Made by a program: the position numbers and the translations under genes
Notes under the pieces: model-generated
The model's database searches: none
What the model saw: the letters and a program-made list of their open reading frames with translations, nothing else
Told to the model about the DNA's origin: nothing
Shown here: one piece after another, positions 17,874-26,929 of the stretch
Numbering within the stretch: the stretch's first letter is position 1
Layout of the letters: the number at the start of each line of letters is the position of its first letter
NCBI RefSeq assembly: GCF_001583435.1
Contig: NZ_CP013251.1
Span: 2,377,617-2,441,616, forward strand
Direction of reading: 5' to 3'
DNA length: 64,000 nucleotides
Source: Endozoicomonas montiporae CL-33
GTDB taxonomy: Bacteria; Pseudomonadota; Gammaproteobacteria; Pseudomonadales; Endozoicomonadaceae

Positions 17874-18734
17874 TCAACGTTCCAGTTCGCGTTCCAGCGG
17901 AATCATATGGTGTCGGGGCTGTACTACCAGCAAGTCGGTATCAATGTCTGAAATCAGCTGTTCTGCGGTGTTGCCAAGGGCTACGGCGGGCAGGCCGGTT
18001 CTGGCCTGGGTGCCCATGACCAGCAGGCTGACCTGCAGCTCGCGACTTAATTCGGGTATCAGTGATTCGGCCGGCCCCGGACGGACGTGGATGTCTTTGG
18101 GCATGATGCCGTAATTTTTGGCGTATTGCTGGCAGTGACTGAGGTAGCGGTCTTTGTCCGTAGTGCCATCGCCCTGATCCTGAATGGCGAGCATAGTGGT
18201 TGGATGAGCGGTGGACAGATGCAGAGTAGCACCGTACACGTCGGCACTGATTCGGGCGTTTTGCAGAATAGCCTGATTCAGCTGATGATGGTGTTTGTCG
18301 TCCGGATCACCGTTAACCGCTGCAAGCATATGAGAGCCGTGATAGGTGCGGTCATGGCGAACCAGTAGAACAGGCACCCGGCACTGGCGCAACAGGTTCC
18401 AGTCATCGGGGGTGGAAAAAGCGCTCAGCAGCCCCCCCTCGGGTTTGTAGTCTTTGATGACCAGATGGCAGCGTTCCATCTGGCGTACATGGATGATGGT
18501 ATCCACCAGAGTCTTGGACCACTTTTCCTGAGTGTGGACTTCAATACCCTGATCCCTGATTCTGGCGGAAAAGGCTTCAAGTTTTTCTCTGGATGCCTCC
18601 GATGGTTTTGGATTAGCTGACAATACGTGGAGCTCTGATCCTGTTGCCTTTACAATATCTACGGCACGATTCAGAGCGATCTGTTTTTTCTTGCGCGTAT
18701 CAATCACAACAAGAATTTTGGCGACTCCCCGCAT
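17874..18734 (-). CDS. uspE: Tandem universal stress protein, UspE-like
   Basis: This 286-residue cytoplasmic protein contains two Usp domains. The first begins KILVVIDTRKKKQIALNRAV; the second ends VMGTQARTGLPAVALGNTAEQLI, the segment that in UspE carries the conserved G-2x-G-9x-G(S/N) type loop. UspE-type proteins support survival under stress, and E. coli UspE influences motility and aggregation. I chose ATG 18734: it gives the normal UspE N-terminus, while a longer frame to 18908 would add 58 residues that run into a miniature element. It is slightly shorter than E. coli UspE (about 316 residues). Assignment to UspE rather than another tandem Usp is likely but not certain. Confidence 0.8.
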   Translation of the reverse strand: MRGVAKILVVIDTRKKKQIALNRAVDIVKATGSELHVLSANPKPSEASREKLEAFSARIRDQGIEVHTQEKWSKTLVDTIIHVRQMERCHLVIKDYKPEGGLLSAFSTPDDWNLLRQCRVPVLLVRHDRTYHGSHMLAAVNGDPDDKHHHQLNQAILQNARISADVYGATLHLSTAHPTTMLAIQDQGDGTTDKDRYLSHCQQYAKNYGIMPKDIHVRPGPAESLIPELSRELQVSLLVMGTQARTGLPAVALGNTAEQLISDIDTDLLVVQPRHHMIPLERELER

Positions 18735-18872
18735 GGTTCTGACACTCCATTTTCTGTTATTTGACTCTGATCTTACCCAATAAAAAAAGGCAAACGATTG
18801 ATCTGTGTCAATTAAAATGTCGGTGATTAGGAGTAGCGACGGCGAGTTGCAATGGTGTAACCAGAACTTATA

Positions 18873-19061
18873 CCAATTCCCCTTTCTAAACATGAATTGT
18901 GCAGCCATTCTGAATCACGGGAGCTGCATTGGAACTCCTCGCAATCCCCAAAGAGCACAAGTAGCTCGCTATTACTCGTCGTTCCGCCTTTATGCCCTTC
19001 AGGGTATTGTCCCGCGACCCGGAATGGCTTGCTCATGGTCATATTTAGAAAGCGGAATTGG
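18873..19061. mobile_element. 189-bp miniature inverted-repeat element (copy 1), TA target duplication
   Basis: The ends are CCAATTCC(C/G)CTTTCTAAA and its inverted match TTTAGAAAGCGGAATTGG, with TA on each side (18871-18872 and 19062-19063). The second copy at 33755-33943 has the same length and is about 92 percent identical in the opposite orientation. No transposase is encoded; a TA duplication fits IS630/Tc1-mariner type mobilisation. It fills most of the 463-base gap between the UspE-like gene and the gene at 19198; the rest of that gap shows no clear signal. Confidence 0.8.
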
Positions 19062-19197
19062 TATTACACCAGCCATGGGTTGTCACGCTTGCCCGATAGA
19101 CGTCTGATCAATTTCAGGGTTATGAATGAACAGGATTTGACATGGCAGGATCTTCACCAATACTTGAGCTGGTTTCAGCTTACCCTGTGAACGACCT

Positions 19198-20988
19198 ATG
19201 GCACGCTTTCTGATTAGTGTTATAAAACTTCTGGCGTTTATCAGTTCTTTTATTCCGGTGTCGGGTTATAGCGGGTCTGGCTCCTATACGCACAGCTGCC
19301 CTGACGATCAGGAAGTGCGTCTGGTTTTGCTGATAACCGGGAGCTTCGAAACGGGCAGGGGGCTGCAGTCTCAGCTTGCTGTTGGCCTTTCCGTCTCGGG
19401 TGACTTGCCTGATAACAGATTCTCTCGTCTGGTTTCTGGCTGTGATGAACTGTGGGGCGATCGTTCACCGAGTATCTGTCACCTGTATCTCAAAGACCCG
19501 TTGTGGTTTGGTCTCGGGAACATGCCCTGCCCGGTATCATTTGAAAATACCGATAGAACCCTGAAAATCGGCTGGTTCAGCGGTGAGGTCCAGAAAGAAA
19601 TGACAATCCATACTGGTCAAATCTGGATACCGCAGGGACTCAGGCTTATGGTTGGTCTTTCCACTGCCGTTGCTGAAAAGTCTTCCGCTGATACAACTGA
19701 TACAACTGATACAGGCAATAAACCAGAAGTTGATAGTCACCTGACCGCTACGAATGACAATCACTTTCCGCCCGGGGACGGTTTTGCAATGATTGACAAC
19801 ACGGTTTTCAACCGTCTGCCCTCTGCAGTTGTCAATAAGGACTCAACCCTTGACGGGCTGGATATTTTTTCTTTGTCCCGGTTTCAAAAAGGTTTAATAC
19901 AACGCGGAGTTGACGCTGGAGCTGGTGTCTTTTTGTCTGGGCAGCAAAAGCAAATACCTCACAGGTTGCAGTGGTTATTAGAGTTAAGGCGTTCAAGCTT
20001 GGGGGGAACGTTGGTGAGCTACATGTATCCGGGTAGTTCGTCAGATGCTCCCGGCTTGGATCAGTTAGCTGAAGATATTGTCAAGATTTTAGGTGAAAGC
20101 ATGATACAGACCATTGCTGAAAATTTTGATTTCCCGGGCGCAAGTGCTTTAGGGATCGTAAAGCATTTACTGGTGGAAAATAATCATGATAAGAATCTTG
20201 TTTTGTCAATTTTTCAGGATGTTGGTACAGACCAGAGAGAGGCAGAGCCACAGGGAGCGTGTGGTGGCTCGTATGAACCAGGTATTGATAAACTGGTCAG
20301 TAAATATGGGGAGAACCTTGAAGAGATTGTTAAACGGGGGTCAATCTGGCCAAAAAATACGCCGGTAAGCGAAATCATTATTCAACTTAAAAAGTCCTTT
20401 AGTGGTTCATTGACAGCCGTTGAAAGCTATCTTGAAGACGAGTTTTCTAAACCGGATGCATCTGAAGAAGATGATCCTTTCAGACGAGAAAACACCGAAA
20501 ATCCATCATTATCCAGTGACTTGGGTGGGAACCTTCTTGATAGGAGAGGAAAGAGAGAAATGAGGAAAAGGAGGAGAGGGAGGAGAGGGAGTGAAGAAGA
20601 GAGGGAATCAGACGATGAGTTCTATCTTTTACCAAGTGAGTTTGCAAATTTAGGCTTTGAAGACGTGCCTAAGGTCTTGCCCGAGGAAGACATGAAAAAG
20701 CAGGCATATGAAATGTTGCTTGGGGCTCAAGGAAGTAAGGATATTGATGCCACTATGTTTGCACAAGGTTTTTATAAATCTTGGCGCCTCTTTCTGGAAC
20801 TTTTGCCAGAGGATGAGGATGTGAGGGGAGTTTTTTCTATGAGAGAAACAGGTGAAATGGATGAAGAATTTATGACCATTCTAGTGATCAATAACCTTAA
20901 AGAGATCATTAGATATCTGAAGACTCAGCAAACTCATGACCTTAGAGAGCTATTACTTAAGATTATTAAAAAGAATAACTTGTATTAA
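19198..20988 (+). CDS. Secreted protein of unknown function with a basic (NLS-like) tract
   Basis: This 596-residue protein starts with a signal peptide (MARFLISVIKLLAFISSFIPVSG). A Cys-containing beta-rich segment follows to about residue 150, then a Thr/Asp linker. Two helical stretches (about 295-355 and 360-415) look alike in pattern, each opening with LDQLAEDIV or IDKLVSKYG and ending in a leucine-rich helix. Residues about 447-470 are a very basic run (RRGKREMRKRRRGRRG) encoded by an almost pure purine tract, followed by acidic residues and a final helical domain. I recognise no family. The helical modules could be death-like folds, and the basic run could act as a nuclear localisation signal in a host cell; both are speculation. 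It is monocistronic, and its composition in the second half is more AT-rich than neighbours. Confidence 0.7.
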   Translation: MARFLISVIKLLAFISSFIPVSGYSGSGSYTHSCPDDQEVRLVLLITGSFETGRGLQSQLAVGLSVSGDLPDNRFSRLVSGCDELWGDRSPSICHLYLKDPLWFGLGNMPCPVSFENTDRTLKIGWFSGEVQKEMTIHTGQIWIPQGLRLMVGLSTAVAEKSSADTTDTTDTGNKPEVDSHLTATNDNHFPPGDGFAMIDNTVFNRLPSAVVNKDSTLDGLDIFSLSRFQKGLIQRGVDAGAGVFLSGQQKQIPHRLQWLLELRRSSLGGTLVSYMYPGSSSDAPGLDQLAEDIVKILGESMIQTIAENFDFPGASALGIVKHLLVENNHDKNLVLSIFQDVGTDQREAEPQGACGGSYEPGIDKLVSKYGENLEEIVKRGSIWPKNTPVSEIIIQLKKSFSGSLTAVESYLEDEFSKPDASEEDDPFRRENTENPSLSSDLGGNLLDRRGKREMRKRRRGRRGSEEERESDDEFYLLPSEFANLGFEDVPKVLPEEDMKKQAYEMLLGAQGSKDIDATMFAQGFYKSWRLFLELLPEDEDVRGVFSMRETGEMDEEFMTILVINNLKEIIRYLKTQQTHDLRELLLKIIKKNNLY

Positions 20989-21158
20989 CCTGTTCTGTGC
21001 TTTCAAACATTCCCAGAAAAACCGTTAACAGCATTGCATGACCCGATAAGCATGACTATAGAGTCTGGCTGGACTGGGTTACTATAGCAGTCTTTGAGCC
21101 ATTATCAGTGCATCGACCGTCGCTGGTCTGATAATAAATGCAGTATGGGAATATAAAT

Positions 21159-21803
21159 ATGTTAAGAAATAACCTGTCAGCTCCTTTGTCGGACCTGTTT
21201 CCGGATCTGGCGGCTTTTTTAGGTTGCGGAACACCGGGTGAATGGATAGAAAAAGCATTAGAAAATTCAGATATCTTATTGATTGATCATGCAAACTGTG
21301 AAAAAAAGGCGGCCTCTACAGCATTAAATCTGATGTTCAAATACATTCATCATGAAGATCTGCTAAACAAAATGTCGCGGCTGGCACGGGAAGAGCTGCT
21401 GCATTTTGAGCAGGTGCTGGCCCTGATGAAGAAAAGGAATGTCCATTACCGGCCGTTATCGGCTTCCCGCTATCCGGGGTTGATGCGAGAGCAGGTGCGT
21501 CCCCGGGAGCCCGGGCAGTTGGTGGACATTCTGGTTGCGGGTGCGTTTATTGAGGCTCGCTCCTGTGAACGGTTTCACAAACTGGCCTTTCATGTGGACG
21601 ATGAGCTGGCAAAATTCTACCGCTCACTGCTGTTGTCGGAAGGGCGGCATTTCAAGGATTATTTGATGCTGGCTGAAAATATTGCCCAAACGGATATCTC
21701 CGATCGGATTGCCGTATTTGCTGCCATTGATCAGCAGGCGGTTGAATCAGACGATCAGCAGTTTCGTTTTCACAGTGGCAAGCCTGCGTTGAAAATCTGC
21801 TGA
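21159..21803 (+). CDS. miaE: tRNA-(ms2io6A)-hydroxylase
   Basis: This 214-residue cytoplasmic diiron enzyme hydroxylates the isopentenyl group of ms2i6A37 in tRNA. The ferritin-like metal ligands are visible as ANCEKKAAS, REELLHFEQV, IEARSCERF and SEGRHFKDYL, and the C-terminus FRFHSGKPA is a family hallmark. It is a little shorter than E. coli MiaE (about 270 residues), mainly in the N-terminal third. I chose ATG 21159, which has GGGA eight to ten bases upstream; ATG 21138 in the same frame lacks a ribosome site. The 170 bases before it hold no other gene. It converges with lpxH on the other strand. Confidence 0.9.
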   Translation: MLRNNLSAPLSDLFPDLAAFLGCGTPGEWIEKALENSDILLIDHANCEKKAASTALNLMFKYIHHEDLLNKMSRLAREELLHFEQVLALMKKRNVHYRPLSASRYPGLMREQVRPREPGQLVDILVAGAFIEARSCERFHKLAFHVDDELAKFYRSLLLSEGRHFKDYLMLAENIAQTDISDRIAVFAAIDQQAVESDDQQFRFHSGKPALKIC

Positions 21804-21847
21804 TTCTTCTGTGTGAAGTGGCTCGCGAGCCGGGCGCTGTTAAGTGG

Positions 21848-22567
21848 TCAGAGGCTGAACCGTTCTTGAAGCAAGCCCTTGTCACTGGGCAGAACCCAGC
21901 CAAACTGATCCCAGTCTCCCAGAACAATGCGCTGACCAGTGCCTGCTGATAATGGCACGGTGTGGGTGTCCGGACGGTGTGTATGTCCGTGTATCAGGGT
22001 TTTTACCTGATACTGTTCCATGACCCGAATCACTTCGTCATGGTTAACATCCATGATCTCCAGACTTTTACCGGTTTTCGCTGCCTTACTATTAGAACGG
22101 ATGCGAGCCCCCAGCTTTTTGCGATAGCTCAGAGGAAGCAGGCGTAAGAATCCCAGTACCAGCGGATGGCGAATCCGTCGTCGATACTTCTGGTATTGTT
22201 CATCATCGGTGCATAACAGATCGCCATGCATCAGCAGGATTTTTTCACCGTTCAGCTCAATCGTGCAGGGGTCATTGAGCCAGCGAGCTCCGGTCCGTTT
22301 GAGGAACTGACGACCTACTGCAAAGTCACGATTGCCGGGCATGAAGAACAGTTGGTGGCCTGCGTTGGTATACTGCCTGAGTTTGTCGGCAATGTTCCGG
22401 TGGAACGGCTCCATGGCATCATCCCCGACCCAGTACTCAAAGAAATCGCCAAGAATGTAAAGTGCGTCGGATTTGGGTGCCTGCTCATCCATAAATCGCA
22501 AAAACGCCCGGGCAATGTCCGGGCGTTCGGGCGTCAGGTGCAGGTCGGAAATGAACTGCGCCTGCAT
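21848..22567 (-). CDS. lpxH: UDP-2,3-diacylglucosamine hydrolase (lipid A pathway)
   Basis: This 239-residue calcineurin-like metallophosphoesterase cleaves UDP-2,3-diacylglucosamine to lipid X and UMP, the fourth step of lipid A synthesis, at the inner face of the membrane. All metal-binding motifs are present: SDLHL, GDFFEYWVGDD, GNRDF, MHGDLL and HGHTHRPD. Length is the usual 240. The ATG follows the ppiB stop directly, the common ppiB-lpxH arrangement in gammaproteobacteria, so the two are probably cotranscribed and translationally coupled. Confidence 0.97.
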   Translation of the reverse strand: MQAQFISDLHLTPERPDIARAFLRFMDEQAPKSDALYILGDFFEYWVGDDAMEPFHRNIADKLRQYTNAGHQLFFMPGNRDFAVGRQFLKRTGARWLNDPCTIELNGEKILLMHGDLLCTDDEQYQKYRRRIRHPLVLGFLRLLPLSYRKKLGARIRSNSKAAKTGKSLEIMDVNHDEVIRVMEQYQVKTLIHGHTHRPDTHTVPLSAGTGQRIVLGDWDQFGWVLPSDKGLLQERFSL

Positions 22568-23059
22568 TTAGACCAGTTCCGCAGACTCAATAACAATGTC
22601 TTCAGCCGGTACATCCTGATGGCCGGCACGGAATGTGGTTTTGGCGCCTTTGATCTTGTCAACGATCTCGGTACCTTCTGTCACCTTACCGAATACACAG
22701 TAGCCCCAGCCATCCTGGGTTTTGGCGGAGTGGTTCAGGAAGCCGTTGTCAGCGACGTTAATAAAGAACTGACAGGAGGCAGAGTGAGGATCCATGGTAC
22801 GAGCCATGGCGATGGTGTAACGATCGTTCTTGAGGCCGTTGTCGGCTTCGTTTTCAATGGCGGCATTGGTGGACTTCTGAACCATGCCCGGCTCGAAGCC
22901 GCCGCCCTGAATCATGAAGCCGTCGATGATGCGGTGAAAAATAGTGCCGTCGAAATGACCGCTTTTCACATACTCTTCAAAGTTTGCAGTCGTTTTAGGC
23001 GCTTTTTCAGCGTCCAGTTCCAGCTTGATGTCGCCGAAATTGGTGTGCAGTACAACCAT
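22568..23059 (-). CDS. ppiB: Cytoplasmic peptidyl-prolyl cis-trans isomerase (cyclophilin B)
   Basis: This 163-residue single-domain cyclophilin has no signal peptide and so acts in the cytoplasm. Active-site features are [13 protein letters not shown] and [21 protein letters not shown]; in the latter the usual position near GSQFFI reads SASCQFFI, as in other bacterial PpiB. It speeds prolyl bond isomerisation during folding. It is first in the ppiB-lpxH pair. The start is ATG 23059. Confidence 0.97.
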   Translation of the reverse strand: MVVLHTNFGDIKLELDAEKAPKTTANFEEYVKSGHFDGTIFHRIIDGFMIQGGGFEPGMVQKSTNAAIENEADNGLKNDRYTIAMARTMDPHSASCQFFINVADNGFLNHSAKTQDGWGYCVFGKVTEGTEIVDKIKGAKTTFRAGHQDVPAEDIVIESAELV

Positions 23060-23366
23060 GTGGTTACCGTCGTTTCAATGGATTGTTTCAGTAAATAACT
23101 GTGCCCTGAGAACATCTACAGGGTTCAGGGCAGGAGAGTCAGCCATTTTAGGCGTTTATGTCGTCGGTGTAAAAGCCGTTGGTGGCGTCTTTGGTTATCT
23201 GGTTGAACCGTCAGTGATTATAATGGTAGTCTCGCATGTTTGAAAAAGTTTCATGAATTTGATGCTGGGCTACTCTCCATTAGTTCTGAGCTATCAGAAC
23301 TGCACCATTAGAACTGCGAGAGCATCGTGAGTAGTCGGGTATCTCCCTCCCAAGATACTGGTTGCA
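23060..23366. promoter_or_regulatory. Divergent ppiB/glnS intergenic region with a small hairpin
   Basis: The 307 bases between ppiB and glnS hold no credible gene. A perfect 8-bp inverted repeat with a 4-base loop (AGTTCTGA-GCTA-TCAGAACT, 23282-23301) lies about 65 bases before the glnS start and could be an operator or leader hairpin. Promoters for both genes must be here; I cannot place them with confidence. Confidence 0.4.
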
Positions 23367-25037
23367 ATGAGCACAACAGACAAACCAAGTAACTTTCTGG
23401 AGCAGATCATTGAAAAAGATCTGGCCGAAGGTGTAGTAACTTCTATCCATACTCGTTTCCCGCCAGAGCCGAACGGCTTTTTGCATGTCGGGCACGCGAC
23501 TTCCATCTGTTTAAACTTTGGTCTGGCCGAGAAATTCGGTGGCCAGTGTAATCTGCGTTTTGACGACACCAATCCTGAAAAGGAAGAGCAGAAGTACGTT
23601 GACAGCATCCAGGAAGATGTGAAATGGCTTGGTTTCCAATGGAGTGGCGAGGTTCGCTATGCCTCCAGCTACTTCGATACCTTTTATGAGTGGGCTGTTC
23701 ACCTGATCAGGGAAGGCAAGGCTTACGTGGATCATCAGGATGCCGGGTCCATGGCCCGTAACCGTGGTGACTTTAAAACTCCCGGTGTGGAAACGGCTGA
23801 CCGCAAACGCTCTGTCGAAGAGAATCTGGCCGAGTTTGAAAAAATGCGTGCCGGTGAGTACGAAGAAGGCAGCTGCAGTCTGCGTGCCAAAATTGATCTG
23901 CAGCACCCGAACATGAATATGCGTGATCCGGTGCTGTACCGTATCCGCAAACAGAGCCATCATCAGACCGGTGATAAGTGGTGCATTTATCCAAGCTATG
24001 ACTTTGCCCATGGTCAGGAAGATGCTATCGAAGGCATTACGCACTCTATCTGTACCCTGGAGTTTCAGGATCACCGTCCGTTGTACGAATGGTTTATCGA
24101 GAATCTGCCGGTGCCCCATAAGCCGCGCCAGTTTGAGTTTGCCCGTACCAACCTGAACTACACCATTACCTCCAAGCGCAAACTGAAGCGTCTGGTGGAT
24201 GAAAATTTTGTGACGGGTTGGGAAGATCCCCGCATGCCAACGGTCTCCGGTATGCGTCGCCGTGGTTACACTCCGGCCTCTATTCGCAAGTTCTCCGACA
24301 TGGTGGGCGTTAGTCGTACCGATGGTATTGCCGACATTTCCATGCTGGAACACGCTATTCGTGACGATCTGAACCAGAATGCACCGCGTGGTATGGCGGT
24401 ACTGAATCCATTGAAAGTGGTCATTACCAACCTGCCCGAAGGTGAAGTGCAGGAGATGACGGCGCCGATGCATCCGAGTAAGGAGTTGGGCGAGCGTACT
24501 CTGCCGTTTACTCGTGAGCTTTATATTGACCGTGGTGACTTCACCGAAGATACGACCTTGTCCCGCAAAAAGTTCAAGCGTCTGGTCAAGGGTGAATATG
24601 TTCGTCTGCGCAGCGCTTACGTGATTAAAAATGACGAAGTGATTAAAGACGAGAACGGTGAGATTGTTGAAATTCACTGCTCCTATGTGCCGGGTACCGT
24701 GGGTGAGAATCCGCCGGAAGGTGTTAAGCCACGCGGAGTGATCCAGTGGGTATCAGCCTCCCATGGCAAGCAGGTTGAACTGCGTATGTACGATCGTCTG
24801 CTCACGCACGAAGCACCGGACAAGGGTGAAGAAGACTTTATCACCCATATTAACCCGAACTCTCTGGAAGTGAAGCAGGCCTGGGTTGAACCGGGTCTGG
24901 CGGATGCTGCGCCGGAGCAGGGCTTCCAGTTTGAGCGTGAAGGTTACTTTGTGGCGGATCGTTACGATCACAGCCCTGAGCACCCGGTATTCAACCTGAC
25001 CATCGGACTGAAAGATACCTGGGCCAAGAAGGTCTGA
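23367..25037 (+). CDS. glnS: Glutaminyl-tRNA synthetase
   Basis: This 556-residue class I synthetase attaches glutamine to tRNA-Gln. The HIGH motif appears in PPEPNGFLHVGHA (about residue 35) and the KMSKS equivalent in TSKRKLKRLV (about 268). The C-terminal anticodon-binding beta-barrels are complete and end with the typical FNLTIGLKDTW. Length matches E. coli GlnS (554). It is followed at 86 bases by cysS on the same strand, the usual order in many gammaproteobacteria. ATG 23367 is the first reasonable start and matches the family N-terminus. Confidence 0.98.
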   Translation: MSTTDKPSNFLEQIIEKDLAEGVVTSIHTRFPPEPNGFLHVGHATSICLNFGLAEKFGGQCNLRFDDTNPEKEEQKYVDSIQEDVKWLGFQWSGEVRYASSYFDTFYEWAVHLIREGKAYVDHQDAGSMARNRGDFKTPGVETADRKRSVEENLAEFEKMRAGEYEEGSCSLRAKIDLQHPNMNMRDPVLYRIRKQSHHQTGDKWCIYPSYDFAHGQEDAIEGITHSICTLEFQDHRPLYEWFIENLPVPHKPRQFEFARTNLNYTITSKRKLKRLVDENFVTGWEDPRMPTVSGMRRRGYTPASIRKFSDMVGVSRTDGIADISMLEHAIRDDLNQNAPRGMAVLNPLKVVITNLPEGEVQEMTAPMHPSKELGERTLPFTRELYIDRGDFTEDTTLSRKKFKRLVKGEYVRLRSAYVIKNDEVIKDENGEIVEIHCSYVPGTVGENPPEGVKPRGVIQWVSASHGKQVELRMYDRLLTHEAPDKGEEDFITHINPNSLEVKQAWVEPGLADAAPEQGFQFEREGYFVADRYDHSPEHPVFNLTIGLKDTWAKKV

Positions 25038-25123
25038 GGATAGGATGCACAGCAGCCTTCAGTCATTAATGGTGGCTGTGGGTTGCAGAAACTGCCTGAA
25101 TGACAGGCTACAGGACATTGAAA

Positions 25124-26506
25124 GTGCTGCAGATTTACAACACCCTGACGCGTAAAAAAGAGCCGTTTCAGCCGATTGATGAAAACCATGTTCGCATGTA
25201 TGTGTGTGGCATGACGGTATACGACTTCTGTCATATTGGTCACGCCCGTACTGTGACCGCGTTTGATGTGGTAGCCCGCTACCTTCGGGCGAAAGGTTAC
25301 AACCTGACTTACGTGCGTAATGTGACTGATATCGATGACAAAATTATCAGGCGTGCCATTGAAAATGGCGAGACCATTGATGTACTGACCGATCGAATGA
25401 TTGCTGCCATGCGTGAGGACTTTGAACGTCTGGGTAATCTGCCTCCGGACCAGGAGCCACGTGCAACCGAGCATGTGCAGGGCATGATCGATATGATCAG
25501 CGGCCTGATTGAGAAAGGCTTTGCCTATGCGCCGGGTAATGGTGATGTTTACTACCGTGTGCGCAAATTCGAGGGTTACGGCAAGTTGTCAGGCAAGGTT
25601 CTGGAAGAGCTGGAAGCCGGTGCCCGTATCGACGTGGATCAGAGCAAGGAAGATCCTATGGATTTCGTGCTCTGGAAAGGCGCTAAAGTAGGCGAACCGT
25701 TCTGGTCATCCCCGTGGGGCAATGGTCGCCCTGGCTGGCACATTGAGTGCTCTGTGATGGGTAAGTGCTGCCTGGGTGATACGTTCGATATTCACGGTGG
25801 CGGTTCTGACCTGAAGTTCCCGCACCATGAAAATGAAATTGCCCAGTCTGAAGCACACAACGGTGCAACCTTCGTTAATACCTGGATGCATTCCGGGGCG
25901 ATTCGTATCGACAATGTGAAGATGTCCAAGAGTCTGGGTAACTTCTTTACCATCCGCGAAGTGCTGGAGCAGTTCCCGGATGAAGTGGTGCGCTACTTCC
26001 TGATCTCTTCGCACTACCGCAGTCCGGTGAACTACTCTCAGGAAAGTCTGAAGGAAGCGGCTGTCCGCCTGGAACGTCTGTATACGGCCTTGAAAGGTCT
26101 GAAGCTGGATGGTGTTGAAGCTGTGGCTGGTTCCGAGTTCGAGCAACGTTTCTTTGCAGCCATGGATGATGACTTTAATACGCCGGTGGCTTTGGCGGTT
26201 CTGTTCGATCTGGTGCGTGAGCTGAACCGGGTTCGTGCCGACGATGAACAGCAGGCATTGCCGCTGGCGGCATTGCTGGTGAAGCTGGGTGGTATTCTGG
26301 GTATTGTTCAGGGAGAGGCTGAAGCATTTTTGAAGTCAGGCAGCGATGTGGATGAAGCCTGGGTCGAGACTATGATTCAGAAGCGTGCCGATGCCAAGAA
26401 AGCCCGTGACTTTGCGGAATGTGACCGCATTCGTGATGAGCTGGCTGCGCAGGGTATTAGCTTGCAGGATGGCCCTCAGGGAACGACCTGGCGAGTGGAG
26501 CGCTAA
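25124..26506 (+). CDS. cysS: Cysteinyl-tRNA synthetase
   Basis: This 460-residue class I synthetase charges tRNA-Cys. It shows [12 protein letters not shown] (HIGH), zinc-site residues ([26 protein letters not shown]) and KMSKSLGNF (KMSKS). I chose GTG 25124: it gives the standard N-terminus (M)[11 protein letters not shown] and has AGGA eight bases upstream. The in-frame ATG at 25100 would add eight residues and has no ribosome site. A strong terminator follows. It may be read from the glnS promoter or its own. Confidence 0.97.
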   Translation: MLQIYNTLTRKKEPFQPIDENHVRMYVCGMTVYDFCHIGHARTVTAFDVVARYLRAKGYNLTYVRNVTDIDDKIIRRAIENGETIDVLTDRMIAAMREDFERLGNLPPDQEPRATEHVQGMIDMISGLIEKGFAYAPGNGDVYYRVRKFEGYGKLSGKVLEELEAGARIDVDQSKEDPMDFVLWKGAKVGEPFWSSPWGNGRPGWHIECSVMGKCCLGDTFDIHGGGSDLKFPHHENEIAQSEAHNGATFVNTWMHSGAIRIDNVKMSKSLGNFFTIREVLEQFPDEVVRYFLISSHYRSPVNYSQESLKEAAVRLERLYTALKGLKLDGVEAVAGSEFEQRFFAAMDDDFNTPVALAVLFDLVRELNRVRADDEQQALPLAALLVKLGGILGIVQGEAEAFLKSGSDVDEAWVETMIQKRADAKKARDFAECDRIRDELAAQGISLQDGPQGTTWRVER

Positions 26507-26537
26507 GTCAGTCATTAACGACATTTGTTGTTTCTTA

Positions 26538-26570
26538 AACGCCTGTGAAGTTTTTTGCAGGCGTTTTTTT
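26538..26570 (+). terminator. Intrinsic terminator after cysS
   Basis: AACGCCTG pairs with CAGGCGTT around a T-rich loop, followed by seven T residues. Confidence 0.9.
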
Positions 26571-26692
26571 ATACAGCTTTTCTGGTTCTGTGATTTTGCG
26601 CGTTAATAATTGTTAATTTAAGTCAAAGTTTGTGGGTTGCTTTTGTGGTAGGTTTTGATCCAGGGGGTGAAGGATTGCCTCAGAAATGGTTA

Positions 26693-26852
26693 GAAGCTGT
26701 TCACGATCTTATTGAGGGCTGCAAATGTCGATAAATTGCCCCTGCTTTTTGATCTCATTCGTTGCGTAGCACCACTACGCGCCTCATGAGATCAAAAAGC
26801 AGCAACAATTTCTCACCATTTTCGCTTTCCTCAAAAGATCATGAACAGCTTC
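26693..26852. repeat. 160-bp imperfect palindrome, MITE-like, flanked by TTA
   Basis: The two halves are inverted copies over nearly the full length. GAAGCTGTTCACGATCTT at the left matches the reverse complement of AAAGATCATGAACAGCTTC at the right with one change. CTTTTTGATCTCAT and its inverse flank a GCGTAG-CACCA-CTACGC centre. TTA lies on both sides (26690-26692 and 26853-26855), as expected for a short target duplication. As RNA it would fold into one long hairpin. With the cysS terminator it accounts for most of the gap 26507-26929; the remainder shows no clear feature. Confidence 0.7.
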
Positions 26853-26929
26853 TTAGAAAAAAGTGGGTATAAGATAACGTTATTCTGAATTGATTTGGCT
26901 GTAGCAGGCCGGATAGGGGGAAAGGGTCT

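Noticed and set aside
17874..18908. Longer start for the UspE-like gene
   Set aside because: The extra 58 residues run into the miniature element and do not resemble Usp proteins; ATG 18734 gives the expected N-terminus.
23511..24677. 388-codon minus-strand frame inside glnS
   Set aside because: Antisense shadow of a conserved synthetase.
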